From the NCBI GenBank assembly GCA_022813625.1, contig JAKLMB010000068.1, forward strand, positions 1-13,475: a DNA stretch of 13,475 nt. Reading direction: 5' to 3'. The DNA comes from Aaosphaeria pasadenensis. Its lineage: Eukaryota; Ascomycota; Dothideomycetes; Pleosporales. Every line of letters begins with the position of its first letter. The first letter of the stretch is position 1. Made by a program: the position numbers and the translations under genes. Below the pieces are notes generated by a model. The model was not told the DNA's origin, did not search any database, and saw only the letters and a program-made list of their open reading frames with translations. Shown piece by piece: positions 1 to 6,633 of this stretch.

Positions 1-25
1 TTTATAAAAAAATAATTTTTGTATT

Positions 26-111
26 AATTTTCCCTTTCTGAATTTCCTTTCCTTTTTCTTTTTTTTTTTTTTTGGTTTTTTTTTTTGCCCCCCCCCCCCC
101 CCCCCCCCCCC
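26..111 (+). repeat. homopyrimidine tract (poly-T then poly-C)
   Basis: The plus strand is almost pure pyrimidine here. It has a T run of 15 (59-73), GG, a T run of 11 (76-86), one G, then 24 consecutive C (88-111). Tracts like this are slippage-prone and can form triplex or i-motif structures. The run lengths may also be assembly or sequencing artefacts. No gene is visible in 1-240. Confidence 0.9.
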
Positions 112-132
112 TTTGCGCAGGATCAGCGCAAA
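112..132. repeat. perfect 7-bp inverted repeat next to the C tract
   Basis: Arms TTTGCGC (112-118) and GCGCAAA (126-132) flank a 7-nt centre. It lies directly after the C24 run and about 110 bp upstream of the SAM-protein ATG, so it could be a dimeric regulator site or just a small hairpin. Only the symmetry is seen; function is inferred. Confidence 0.5.
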
Positions 133-149
133 CCATAGGCCACAGTATA

Positions 150-180
150 TGACGTCATAGCTCGGACAGAGAGACGTCAG
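150..180 (+). promoter_or_regulatory. paired CRE-like sites upstream of the SAM gene
   Basis: A perfect CRE palindrome TGACGTCA occupies 150-157, and a second GACGTCA (in AGACGTCAG) occupies 173-179. The GACGTC cores are 22 bp apart, about two helical turns, on the same face of DNA. In fungi such sites bind bZIP factors of the ATF/CREB class (for example AtfA types). They are 60-90 bp before the ATG at 241. Confidence 0.5.
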
Positions 181-240
181 ATAGACATCGCCTCACTTGC
201 TCATCTCTGAATCACCCTAAATCTGCTGTACTCATTACGA

Positions 241-519
241 ATGGATAGTCACTTAGAAAGTCATCTTGAACGTCTGCACCTTCAGGCCTACAAGGCTGTG
301 CTAAAAGAGAACGGTTACATGTTCTGGAATCAGCTAGTAAGCGTTGATGAAAAAGAGATGAACCGTCTGGGTTTCAAACTCGGTCATCGTCGCCGGCTTC
401 AGAGGGAGATTGCTAGCATGACAGGGTACCCACTATCAGAAGCGCTGCCGTCTGACTGGGAATATGCAGCAAATAGGGAAGGCAGTGGTACAAGGACGCA
501 TTTTCAACCTAAGGTTTAA
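241..519 (+). CDS. small SAM-domain protein
   Basis: The 92-aa product is dominated by a sterile alpha motif fold at about residues 5-58. It contains the core LXXLXLXXYXXXLXXNG (from L9), the aromatic WNQL, LVSVDEKEMNRLG, and the diagnostic terminal helix LGHRRRLQREI (47-57). SAM domains are protein-protein (sometimes RNA) interaction modules. In fungi they occur in MAPK adaptors and kinases (Ste50, Byr2/Ste11) and at the N-terminus of some DNA-binding proteins. Here no second domain follows before the TAA at 517-519; the last ~30 residues are polar and unrecognised. It may be a solo SAM adaptor, or exon 1 of a longer gene: a plausible intron (605-685) and a poly(A)-like AATAAATAAA (1149-1158) lie downstream, but no in-frame splice joining them was found. 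The ATG at 241 was chosen because the domain begins four residues later. Confidence 0.7.
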   Translation: MDSHLESHLERLHLQAYKAVLKENGYMFWNQLVSVDEKEMNRLGFKLGHRRRLQREIASMTGYPLSEALPSDWEYAANREGSGTRTHFQPKV

Positions 520-1345
520 TTCCCGCGGAGCAAACATCACAAGGACAGAGTACTGCCATCAACAAGGCAGCCGCCATTAGCGAAAGGCGCAAGGACAAAG
601 TCAGGTAGGTTGCAGAGCCGTAATCCTGTAGTAATTCATCACGCTTACTCGATGATGCTTAGCTTACATCACAACGATCGGGTAGCTACAATGAGACGCA
701 TAGGGAGGCCATGGAAACCTCTATCTTAGCAACTCGTTGTATGCGCTCGGTCGTCGACTGATACGGATATATGGGGTAGGAATGTTCTGTGCAGCGGTGA
801 TGGCTGGACTACCGTGCTGTGTGCCGGCCCAATTCGATGAAGGGCGTGGTATGGTCGAAAACCTTCAGCGGTACCCTCTGAGCACGTTATTATTGACCGA
901 AAACTTTCTACACCTATTTTGGTTTCATTTTATAAGGATAGCATCGAGGATATGTTAGTCTTTCCCGCTCTTTACGTTGTGCCTGCAGCTTGTCCACGGA
1001 CTTGAAGTACTAGCCACTCTGCGTTCACCATTGCACCTCGCCGCCTCCACTTGAGGAAGATGTTAAAACCTAGTTGCAGTATTATGGATATCTCGTTAGC
1101 ACCAGCGCATGTCAGGCACAGCTTCACCATATTTCGTGTCCTGTAAAGAATAAATAAAGTTTCCCCTATAGTACACCTGGTAGGGCGACACGCGTATCAG
1201 CAACATGTCGCTCGTGACCCTGAACTTGATGAGTTCAAGGCACCCACGAAAGGCCCCTTAAGCTGCTCAGCACTTCAACTCATCCTTTCTAGTGTCAAAG
1301 ATTTCTTCTTCATACTGCGAAGGTCTTCCTCCGCCTTCGCTTCTC
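520..1345. other. no certain gene; possible 3' exon and poly(A) signal
   Basis: No recognisable protein is seen. The frame 513-604 is open and Lys/Arg-rich (ending SERRKDKVR). It is followed by an intron-like stretch 605-685 (GTAGGT donor, CTTAC branch at 663-667, GGTAG acceptor), after which the frame runs on for about 25 codons. This could be a downstream exon of the SAM gene, but the frame does not join it by any splice of usual length. AATAAATAAAG at 1149-1159 could be a plus-strand polyadenylation signal. A small TGAACT/AGTTCA inverted repeat near 1220-1236 has no obvious role. Confidence 0.35.
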
Positions 1346-2089
1346 TTAGTCCGCCTTCGCACGTCTTGCAGCAATAATGGGAAAGATACTACCATCATAG
1401 ATCCCTCGGATATCCTGCTTCTTCATTTTCCCATCTTCGGGCCAAAGCATCAGATACGTCGCTATCCATTCAAAGAACGCTCCACCCCAACCTATAGGGT
1501 CCGCGATACATCGTTGTCCTTTCATAAGATTCCACACATCTTCGAGAGTGAGGTAATCTCTGCCTTCAGCATACTTCGAGAAAATGTCTTCAAAATTCTG
1601 CGGTACAAAGCGGCCTTCATGGTCATAGGTATTGCTATCAGACCCATGCTTATCCCTATGAATTTGGTCGATATAAATCCTGAACGAGGGATCAGGAATC
1701 CAGGACGGTAGGGTAGGGTAGGAGAAGTTGGCGTGAATGATGAAGACTGCAAGCAGCGATAATACCACGCCAAAACCCAGGCGATGAAATCCGGAGAAAG
1801 TGTCCTGCGGCCAGATGATGCCGTCTTTGTCCCTATCGAAGAAATCGCAGTGTTGCTGTAGGGCAGTCTGATGGGGGTGTTTCTTCGCACAGTCCTTGGT
1901 AGTTCCCTGAGGAGATTCTATAGATGGCGCAAGATTTGCCCGTGCGGTGCCACTATGTTTGACAGTGACGTTCGGCGAGTTATTACAGGAGGACTTGTGT
2001 TCCTCTGTTACTGGGACCGAACGTATCGAGCGAACGACGACGTCTTCTAGATCGTCTGACAAAGGCTGAGGGGGTTTTGTTTGAGACAT
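1346..2089 (-). CDS. caleosin (calcium-binding haem peroxygenase)
   Basis: The 247-aa single-exon product has the full caleosin layout. A variable acidic N-terminus (1-75) is followed by the EF-hand HCDFFDRDKDGIIWPQD with Ca-loop D85-D96. Next come a hydrophobic segment (106-120) and the Pro-rich knot YPTLPSWIPDP (124-134), which inserts in the lipid-droplet monolayer. The signature IHRDKHGSDSNTYDHEGRF (143-161) and the C-terminal W-P-rich domain ending YDGSIF complete it. Family knowledge: two invariant His residues bind haem; here they correspond to H80 and probably H148. Caleosins hydroxylate or epoxidise unsaturated fatty acids using hydroperoxides, on lipid droplets or ER. The length is normal for fungal members and all key residues are present. 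It is divergent from the phosphatidylserine decarboxylase gene and shares its promoter. The ATG at 2089 is the only sensible start. Small CCGCCTTCGC repeats sit around the stop codon. Confidence 0.95.
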   Translation of the reverse strand: MSQTKPPQPLSDDLEDVVVRSIRSVPVTEEHKSSCNNSPNVTVKHSGTARANLAPSIESPQGTTKDCAKKHPHQTALQQHCDFFDRDKDGIIWPQDTFSGFHRLGFGVVLSLLAVFIIHANFSYPTLPSWIPDPSFRIYIDQIHRDKHGSDSNTYDHEGRFVPQNFEDIFSKYAEGRDYLTLEDVWNLMKGQRCIADPIGWGGAFFEWIATYLMLWPEDGKMKKQDIRGIYDGSIFPIIAARRAKAD

Positions 2090-2371
2090 CGTGCTTCTAC
2101 GTCGATGTTGACGGATGAGGAAGTCAAGGCAAAGGACGAAGCCAGAAAACGACTCGCAGATAGATAAGTGTAATTGAGGCTCTTATGATGAACCACAACG
2201 ATAATCGCGTCCGTTGCCAGATATGTACTGTTGACTCTTGCATGTGAAGATATTTTCGTATTAATGACGTCACGCGACGAAAATCAGAGAAGTCGTGTTG
2301 GCTAACGTCGCTTCTTCTAGCAAACACCTAATTAATCTACGACATAATCTGAACACGCCTGAACTTTCGAC
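2090..2371. promoter_or_regulatory. shared divergent promoter with CRE and GATA sites
   Basis: The 282 bp between the caleosin and decarboxylase start codons hold a perfect CRE palindrome TGACGTCA (2265-2272), the same motif seen at 150-157. They also hold overlapping GATA-type sites AGATAG/AGATAA (2158-2167). CRE sites suggest bZIP (ATF/CREB-like) stress control and GATA sites suggest nitrogen or light GATA factors. Both assignments are inferences from motif only. Confidence 0.5.
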
Positions 2372-3621
2372 ATGCTACCATTTTGCAGATGCACTATTAG
2401 CATGATCAAGTTAGTGCACGCGGTCCTTGATTGGATCTTGATGTGGTTGCATCTAGTGAGTGAACGGTTGGTTTGCACATGCGCTTGAAATAACTGACAT
2501 CTTTCCAACAGTTAGCGCACCACCAGGTCGGTTGGACTTCACTCAATCGCAAGGTGGGCAAAGAACTCGCCAGGCACAGAATGTACCATTCACACCATGC
2601 AGACCGGCAAGCTAGAACACGAACAAGAACCCCTCTTAAAAAAGCTCAAACTTATCGTCCTCTTCAACCCGATAGTGGACTGGATCGACACAACGCACGC
2701 AATGCGTCTATGGATGCATTACAGAAACACGAAAGCTGGGGTGGAGGAAGGCAAGCCAATTTCTCATAATAAAATCAAAGGCTTTATAGACTTTTACGGC
2801 ATAAACATGAACGACTTCGAGCCTACCGATCCGGAAAAGTATGCTACATTCGAAGATTTCTTTGTGCGCAAGCATAAGGAAAGTGCACGGCCTGTTGAAG
2901 AGTTCAACAACCCTAAGCGCGCGACCATGGTTGCCGATTCCCGTGTCGTCACTTACGACACTGTCGACGAGTCGAAGAAGCTTTGGATTAAGGGTTCTGA
3001 GTTTAACATAACAAATCTCGTTATGGATAACAAGCTTGGGGCGCATTTCAAAACCGCAGCAGTTGCCAGTTTTCGACTATCTCCACAAGACTATCATAGA
3101 TACCATAGTCCGGTATCAGGCACGATCAAGAGTTTTAGAAGTTTGCCTGGCGATTACTATCAAGTCGATCCAATTGCGCTGAGGAGTGGGGTCAACATCC
3201 TGACAAAGAACGCGCGAGACTATGTCGTTATTGATTCCCCCAAGTTTGGTGATGTGTTGTTTGTGGCCATTGGCGCTACTGATGTGGGCACGGTTCAGTG
3301 AGCTTTGCTTAACCCCATCTGATCTTGCTTTCACTGACCCTAAGTAGAATCCACGACAAATATCAGCAACCGGGATCCAAGATCGAGAAGGGAGAGGAAC
3401 TAGGACTCTTCCAGTTTGGTGGTTCTTCTATCCTCGTGGCATTCCAGCATGGTCGCATCAAGTTCGATGACGATTTACGAGAGAACAGCAAGAATTGCAT
3501 CCAAGTTTCTGTAGAGGTTGGTATGAGCTTGGGCAAGGCGACCCAACTTAGCAGCAGCGAATCTGAGAGCATTGGGAATGCAAACAAGGCGTCATATGCC
3601 CAGGTCCTTAAGGAAGAATAA
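2372..3621 (+). CDS. phosphatidylserine decarboxylase, four exons
   Basis: Predicted exons are 2372-2455, 2512-2553, 2603-3297 and 3348-3621, giving 364 aa. The enzyme converts phosphatidylserine to phosphatidylethanolamine using a self-made pyruvoyl group. The triad is visible: D154 in VADSRV, H210 in QDYHRYHSP, and S300 in FQFGGSSI, the G-S self-cleavage site; TFEDFFVRKHK and PGDYYQVDP are also typical. Residues 11-30 are hydrophobic, a likely membrane anchor. Intron 1 (2456-2511) has GTGAGT, AACTGAC and CAACAG. Intron 2 (2554-2602) has a weaker GTGGGC donor, but its removal yields VGWTSLNRKTGKLEHEQEP, which fits the family and fixes the frame. Intron 3 (3298-3347) has GTGAGC and CACTGAC, with alternative acceptors AAG (3344) and TAG (3347), both in frame. 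ATG 2402 would give 354 aa; ATG 2597 would lose the N-terminus. Which fungal paralogue it is cannot be decided. Confidence 0.9.
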
Positions 3622-4027
3622 CCGAGTACGATAGTGTTGAAATGTGCCCTTTGTCATTGCGCTTTCCTTGGAGGTATAGAAACACAGAATTCAGGAAGCA
3701 CGACGAAGCAGAACGTAGGTAATCGCCAACAAGGACTATTTAAACAAAAGTCTCACTGTAGGCCTCGCCAAGCAGGCCCTGACGGCAACAGTACCTTCGT
3801 TGCCCGGTCTTGAAAAGAAACCGTCAATGTAGGTTTGTCGGCTTTCCCAGCCTCATCTTTTGTGGCTGGTTTGGAATGACAAAATCCACATTCCAACCAG
3901 GCATATCAAAGAGAGAATGCGGTGCGCAACACTGTAGTGCATTCTAGCGATCAAATATTGTTCAAATTGAAAGACCTTCTTTACTCAATACGGTTAGAAA
4001 TTTTCTACTTCTCTTTCAACCTGCATA

Positions 4028-4183
4028 ATGTATATTACCGACTCTATGCTACAGGACTCAACGGCACTAGAACGAATGCTTTCTACTAAGCTAGGGAGAG
4101 CAACAGAGCACACTTGTCTCCTTTCACCACCCCTGGAGCACCAGATCGAGGAAATTGAAGATCAAGTTCATAGGAACCTTTGA
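4028..4183 (+). CDS. possible 51-aa small ORF, unknown
   Basis: ATG at 4028, TGA at 4181-4183. The predicted product is soluble and ends with an acidic, helix-prone LEHQIEEIEDQVHRNL. No signal peptide or known motif is visible. It lies alone between the decarboxylase and the collagen-like gene. It may be a gene fragment, an exon or chance. Confidence 0.2.
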   Translation: MYITDSMLQDSTALERMLSTKLGRATEHTCLLSPPLEHQIEEIEDQVHRNL

Positions 4184-4341
4184 AAGACCTCCTTATTTCA
4201 CCTGACTAATTTAATAACAAACCCTATTGCTAACTAATTACTGGTCATCTTTATGTTCGGGCGAAATGGATTACCTGATAGTTTACTCGTGCAACCTCTT
4301 TACTCATTCCGTTACAGCCAGACATCCCTGAGGATTGATTA

Positions 4342-4358
4342 TGAGATCAACGATCTCA
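4342..4358. promoter_or_regulatory. perfect inverted repeat upstream of collagen-like gene A
   Basis: TGAGATC and GATCTCA, 7-bp arms with a 3-nt centre, about 120 bp before the ATG at 4480. The symmetry suits a dimeric regulator. Upstream of paralogue B there is a related GTGAGATTCAC at 8341-8351, about 106 bp before its ATG. Function is inferred only. Confidence 0.35.
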
Positions 4359-4479
4359 ACACACCGTTGCCAAATCTCACGAAATATTAAGTCAGGCTCC
4401 CTATTGTAGTTTCTCCTTACTATATCTCCTCAAGTTGCTGGCTCTTATTTTTACCAATCCTATCTTACAGCAGGCTACT

Positions 4480-5418
4480 ATGAAGGCTATCTTATCTAGG
4501 GCTCTGATTATCCAGATCATAAACGTCTATAACCTCGACAACTCAATCTTGGTATCCCCATTTTCTTCGGGTAGAATTCGGGTCTGGTCCCTCACAACCT
4601 TTATGACTCTTGCAACCGTTGCTGAAGCATTAGTTATAAGCCCAAGGGTGCCAATAGACACTCGCTTGTCTCTATTAATAAACGCTCCTCGCCAAATCTC
4701 AGGAGTGTCTCCTACCCTTGGGTTTGAATTATCTCCTGAGCGCGGGAATTGGGGTCCTCCCGGTCCAGCTGGGCCTGCTGGGCCCGCTGGTTTTCCTGGC
4801 CCTCCGGGCCCTGCTGGCCTGCCCGGCCTCAATGGCTTGAATGGGCTGCCTGGCCTTCCTGGACCTACCGGCGCTGCCGGCGTTCCTGGCTCTAATGGTT
4901 TGAATGGTCCGCCTGGTCCGCCTGGTCCGCCTGGCCCTCCAGGTTTGGCTGGGCCTGCTGGGCCTGCTGGGCCTGCTGGGCCTGCTGGTTTTTCTGGCCC
5001 TCCGGGCCCTGCTGGTCTGCCCGGCCTTAATGGCTTAAATGGGTCTCCTGGGCTTCCTGGGCCTCCTGGACTTCCTGGGTCTCCTGGGCTTCCTGGGCCT
5101 CCTGGACTTCCTGGGCCTCCTGGGCCTCCTGGACCTTCTGGGCCTCCCGGACCTTCTGGGCCCACTGGCCCTTCTGGTCTAAATGGCTCCCCTGGTATTC
5201 CTGGGCCTGCTCGTCCTTCTGGTCTGATTGGCTCGCCCAGGATTGCAGGCCTTCCTGGCCTTCGTCGCCCTCTATGTCCTCAGAGCCGTCCAGGAAAGTA
5301 CTCGTGGAAGAACTATGATAATGATGGTTATTGCGAGGGTGAGGAGTATAACTCTAACTTTGACAAGGAGTATGGCAAGGATGCGGAAGGCTATAGAATA
5401 GATGATGAATGCGAGTAG
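4480..5418 (+). CDS. collagen-like protein A (predicted secreted)
   Basis: The 312-aa product begins with a signal-peptide-like MKAILSRALIIQIINVY; an Arg at position 7 weakens the hydrophobic core. A unique domain (about 20-90) with SLTTFMTLATVAEALVISPR follows. A Gly-X-Y collagen domain then runs from residue 92 for 54 triplets (4753-5238). Y positions are often Pro, Ala or Asn (GLNGLNG). The C-terminal tail is Arg-rich then acidic and Tyr-rich with three Cys. The signal peptide, middle domain and NWGPPGP junction match protein B (6634-8235), so they are paralogues in convergent orientation. The start is ATG 4480 because it aligns with the MRAIL start of B; similarity continues a few codons upstream (QQATM versus QQMTM). 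Late triplets show Gly-to-Arg changes (5212, 5239). Fungal collagen-like proteins are known as surface or secreted proteins; the role here is unknown. Confidence 0.8.
   Translation: MKAILSRALIIQIINVYNLDNSILVSPFSSGRIRVWSLTTFMTLATVAEALVISPRVPIDTRLSLLINAPRQISGVSPTLGFELSPERGNWGPPGPAGPAGPAGFPGPPGPAGLPGLNGLNGLPGLPGPTGAAGVPGSNGLNGPPGPPGPPGPPGLAGPAGPAGPAGPAGFSGPPGPAGLPGLNGLNGSPGLPGPPGLPGSPGLPGPPGLPGPPGPPGPSGPPGPSGPTGPSGLNGSPGIPGPARPSGLIGSPRIAGLPGLRRPLCPQSRPGKYSWKNYDNDGYCEGEEYNSNFDKEYGKDAEGYRIDDECE
4753..5238 (+). repeat. Gly-X-Y coding repeat of gene A with internal 198-bp duplication
   Basis: 54 consecutive 9-bp triplet units, with one Gly replaced by Arg at 5212-5214. A stretch starting GPAGFPGPPGPAGLPGLNGL (near 4783-4845) recurs 198 bp (22 triplets) later as GPAGFSGPPGPAGLPGLNGL, showing growth by segment duplication. 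Confidence 0.85.
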
Positions 5419-6633
5419 TGCTACGAGTTGGGTTGCAATGCAGGCGATGTAACTAGATCATACGACAATAGCTAGTTGCTGTTAAGTCCATGCTGAGACT
5501 GTTACGCTGCTTACCTACATGTCTTGACGGAAAATGATACAGTTCCAAGCCTTATTACAGAAGTTGACCTTGAATGTTAAGCCATTGTAGTCCCTAAGGA
5601 GACTACCTATACACCTTGATGCTGCTGCCGCCGCAAGAACATCGCCTTTGATCTTGACAAGACTTGATTTTGAACAATGCGGCAGCACGGGTACCGCCTG
5701 AAAACCTTCTTTCGTCCAATAGCTCCAGAAGTGAATTCGTAGCCTTAGCAACAACGTGCATGGAGACACTAGTGTCGCGAATTTCTTTAGTAGCTGCAAC
5801 CTCACCAAGTTTAGCCATATGAACAACCAGAAGGATGGCGGTTCAACAGAGGCGGGCCTTCAAGTTGGAAAACTCACAGGCTCTTCTATACACACATGGG
5901 CTATACTAATCAAATACCATAGTTCTAATTAGGTCGTAGGAATACTGCGCAACCTGCACTAGCCCTGCGTATCTAATCCCCAGCTACACTGCGCAACGAG
6001 GTTTCTGCAAATTTGTGAACAAGTACCTCCCTGCTTCAGTGACCTGCCAATGTAGGAATATCTTTGTTTGAAAGCTTTAAGCAGTTGTTTCGGGACTCCA
6101 TGTAGAACAAGTGCCACTACCCTGACAGGCCCAGGGCGTACGACATTATTAGGAGTGGCTCGGGATATTCGAAGCTCCATGCTTTGTCAAGGCAACCAAC
6201 TGTATTGCCACCCCTTACGATCCCGTCTCTGCACGAAGCAAATTGTACACGAACACTATTAGAGGGAGCAACACCTAAGAATACGTTACCTTTGCATGTT
6301 TGTTCAAAATCCCAGAAAACGCGATGTGTGGTAGACCATTATTCACTAAAGAAAATGTCACAGAAGCCCGCCGAAAGATATATCTCCCAAGGAATCTAGT
6401 AAGACGGGATGATCTGTTAGAAGACAAGAAAAGCACAAATATTGAACCAATTTTGAAATTAGGGAATAACATCCTTCATACAAGCCAACTCCTAGACTAT
6501 GTAGAAGCTACATCCCGGTTTTATTATTGGAAAGGTTTTCGTATCCCCCATCTCTTGTACTCATCTCTTTCGTTACGTTAGATTACAGAGATCGCAACCC
6601 CTAAAACCTCAACACACTCCGGTCTGTTACCGA
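5419..6633. other. intergenic between convergent collagen-like genes; possible relic
   Basis: This 1.2-kb region between the two stop codons holds no recognised gene. A minus-strand relic candidate at 5515-5826 is listed separately. An unrecognised plus-strand frame runs 6324-6581 (85 codons from its first ATG, starting MCGRPLFTKENVTEARR). A minus-strand frame runs 5959-6180 (73 codons). Neither shows a domain, signal peptide or splice context. Confidence 0.5.
5515..5826 (-). pseudogene. possible frameshifted gene relic, unknown family
   Basis: Two overlapping minus-strand frames each look protein-like over only half their length. The upstream half begins at an ATG at 5818 (MAKLGEVAATKEIRDTSVSM, then VVAKATNSLLELLDERR). 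The downstream half, in another frame, reads SLVKIKGDVLAAAAASRC, then SLLRDYNGLTFKVNFCNKAW and stops at 5515. The sensible part of one seems to end where the other starts, near 5690, as in a frameshift; no convincing intron separates them. No family is recognised. Confidence 0.25.

Larger units (their letters stand above)
3622..4479. other. intergenic; small ORF and two inverted repeats
   Basis: No recognised gene. An imperfect hairpin sits at 3866-3900 (CTGGTTTGGAATG against CATTCCAACCAG). A 51-codon ORF starting MYITDSMLQDSTALERMLST runs 4028-4183 and is unrecognised. A perfect 7-bp inverted repeat (TGAGATC, AAC, GATCTCA) lies at 4342-4358, upstream of the collagen-like gene. Confidence 0.6.

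Noticed and set aside
1..120. Telomere or subtelomere signal at the window start
   Set aside because: No TTAGGG/CCCTAA repeats are present; the tract is plain homopolymer.
1292..1711. 139-codon plus-strand ORF opposite the caleosin
   Set aside because: Shadow of the caleosin coding frame; no domain.
2554..2769. Plus-strand ORF starting MGKELARHRM overlapping the decarboxylase
   Set aside because: Its upstream part is in the frame of the 42-nt exon, but it reads through predicted intron 2 into the wrong frame of exon 3.
4527..5165. 212-codon minus-strand Gly-Pro-rich ORF opposite gene A
   Set aside because: Antisense mirror of Gly-X-Y codons; it does not start with a signal peptide and reads out into nonsense.
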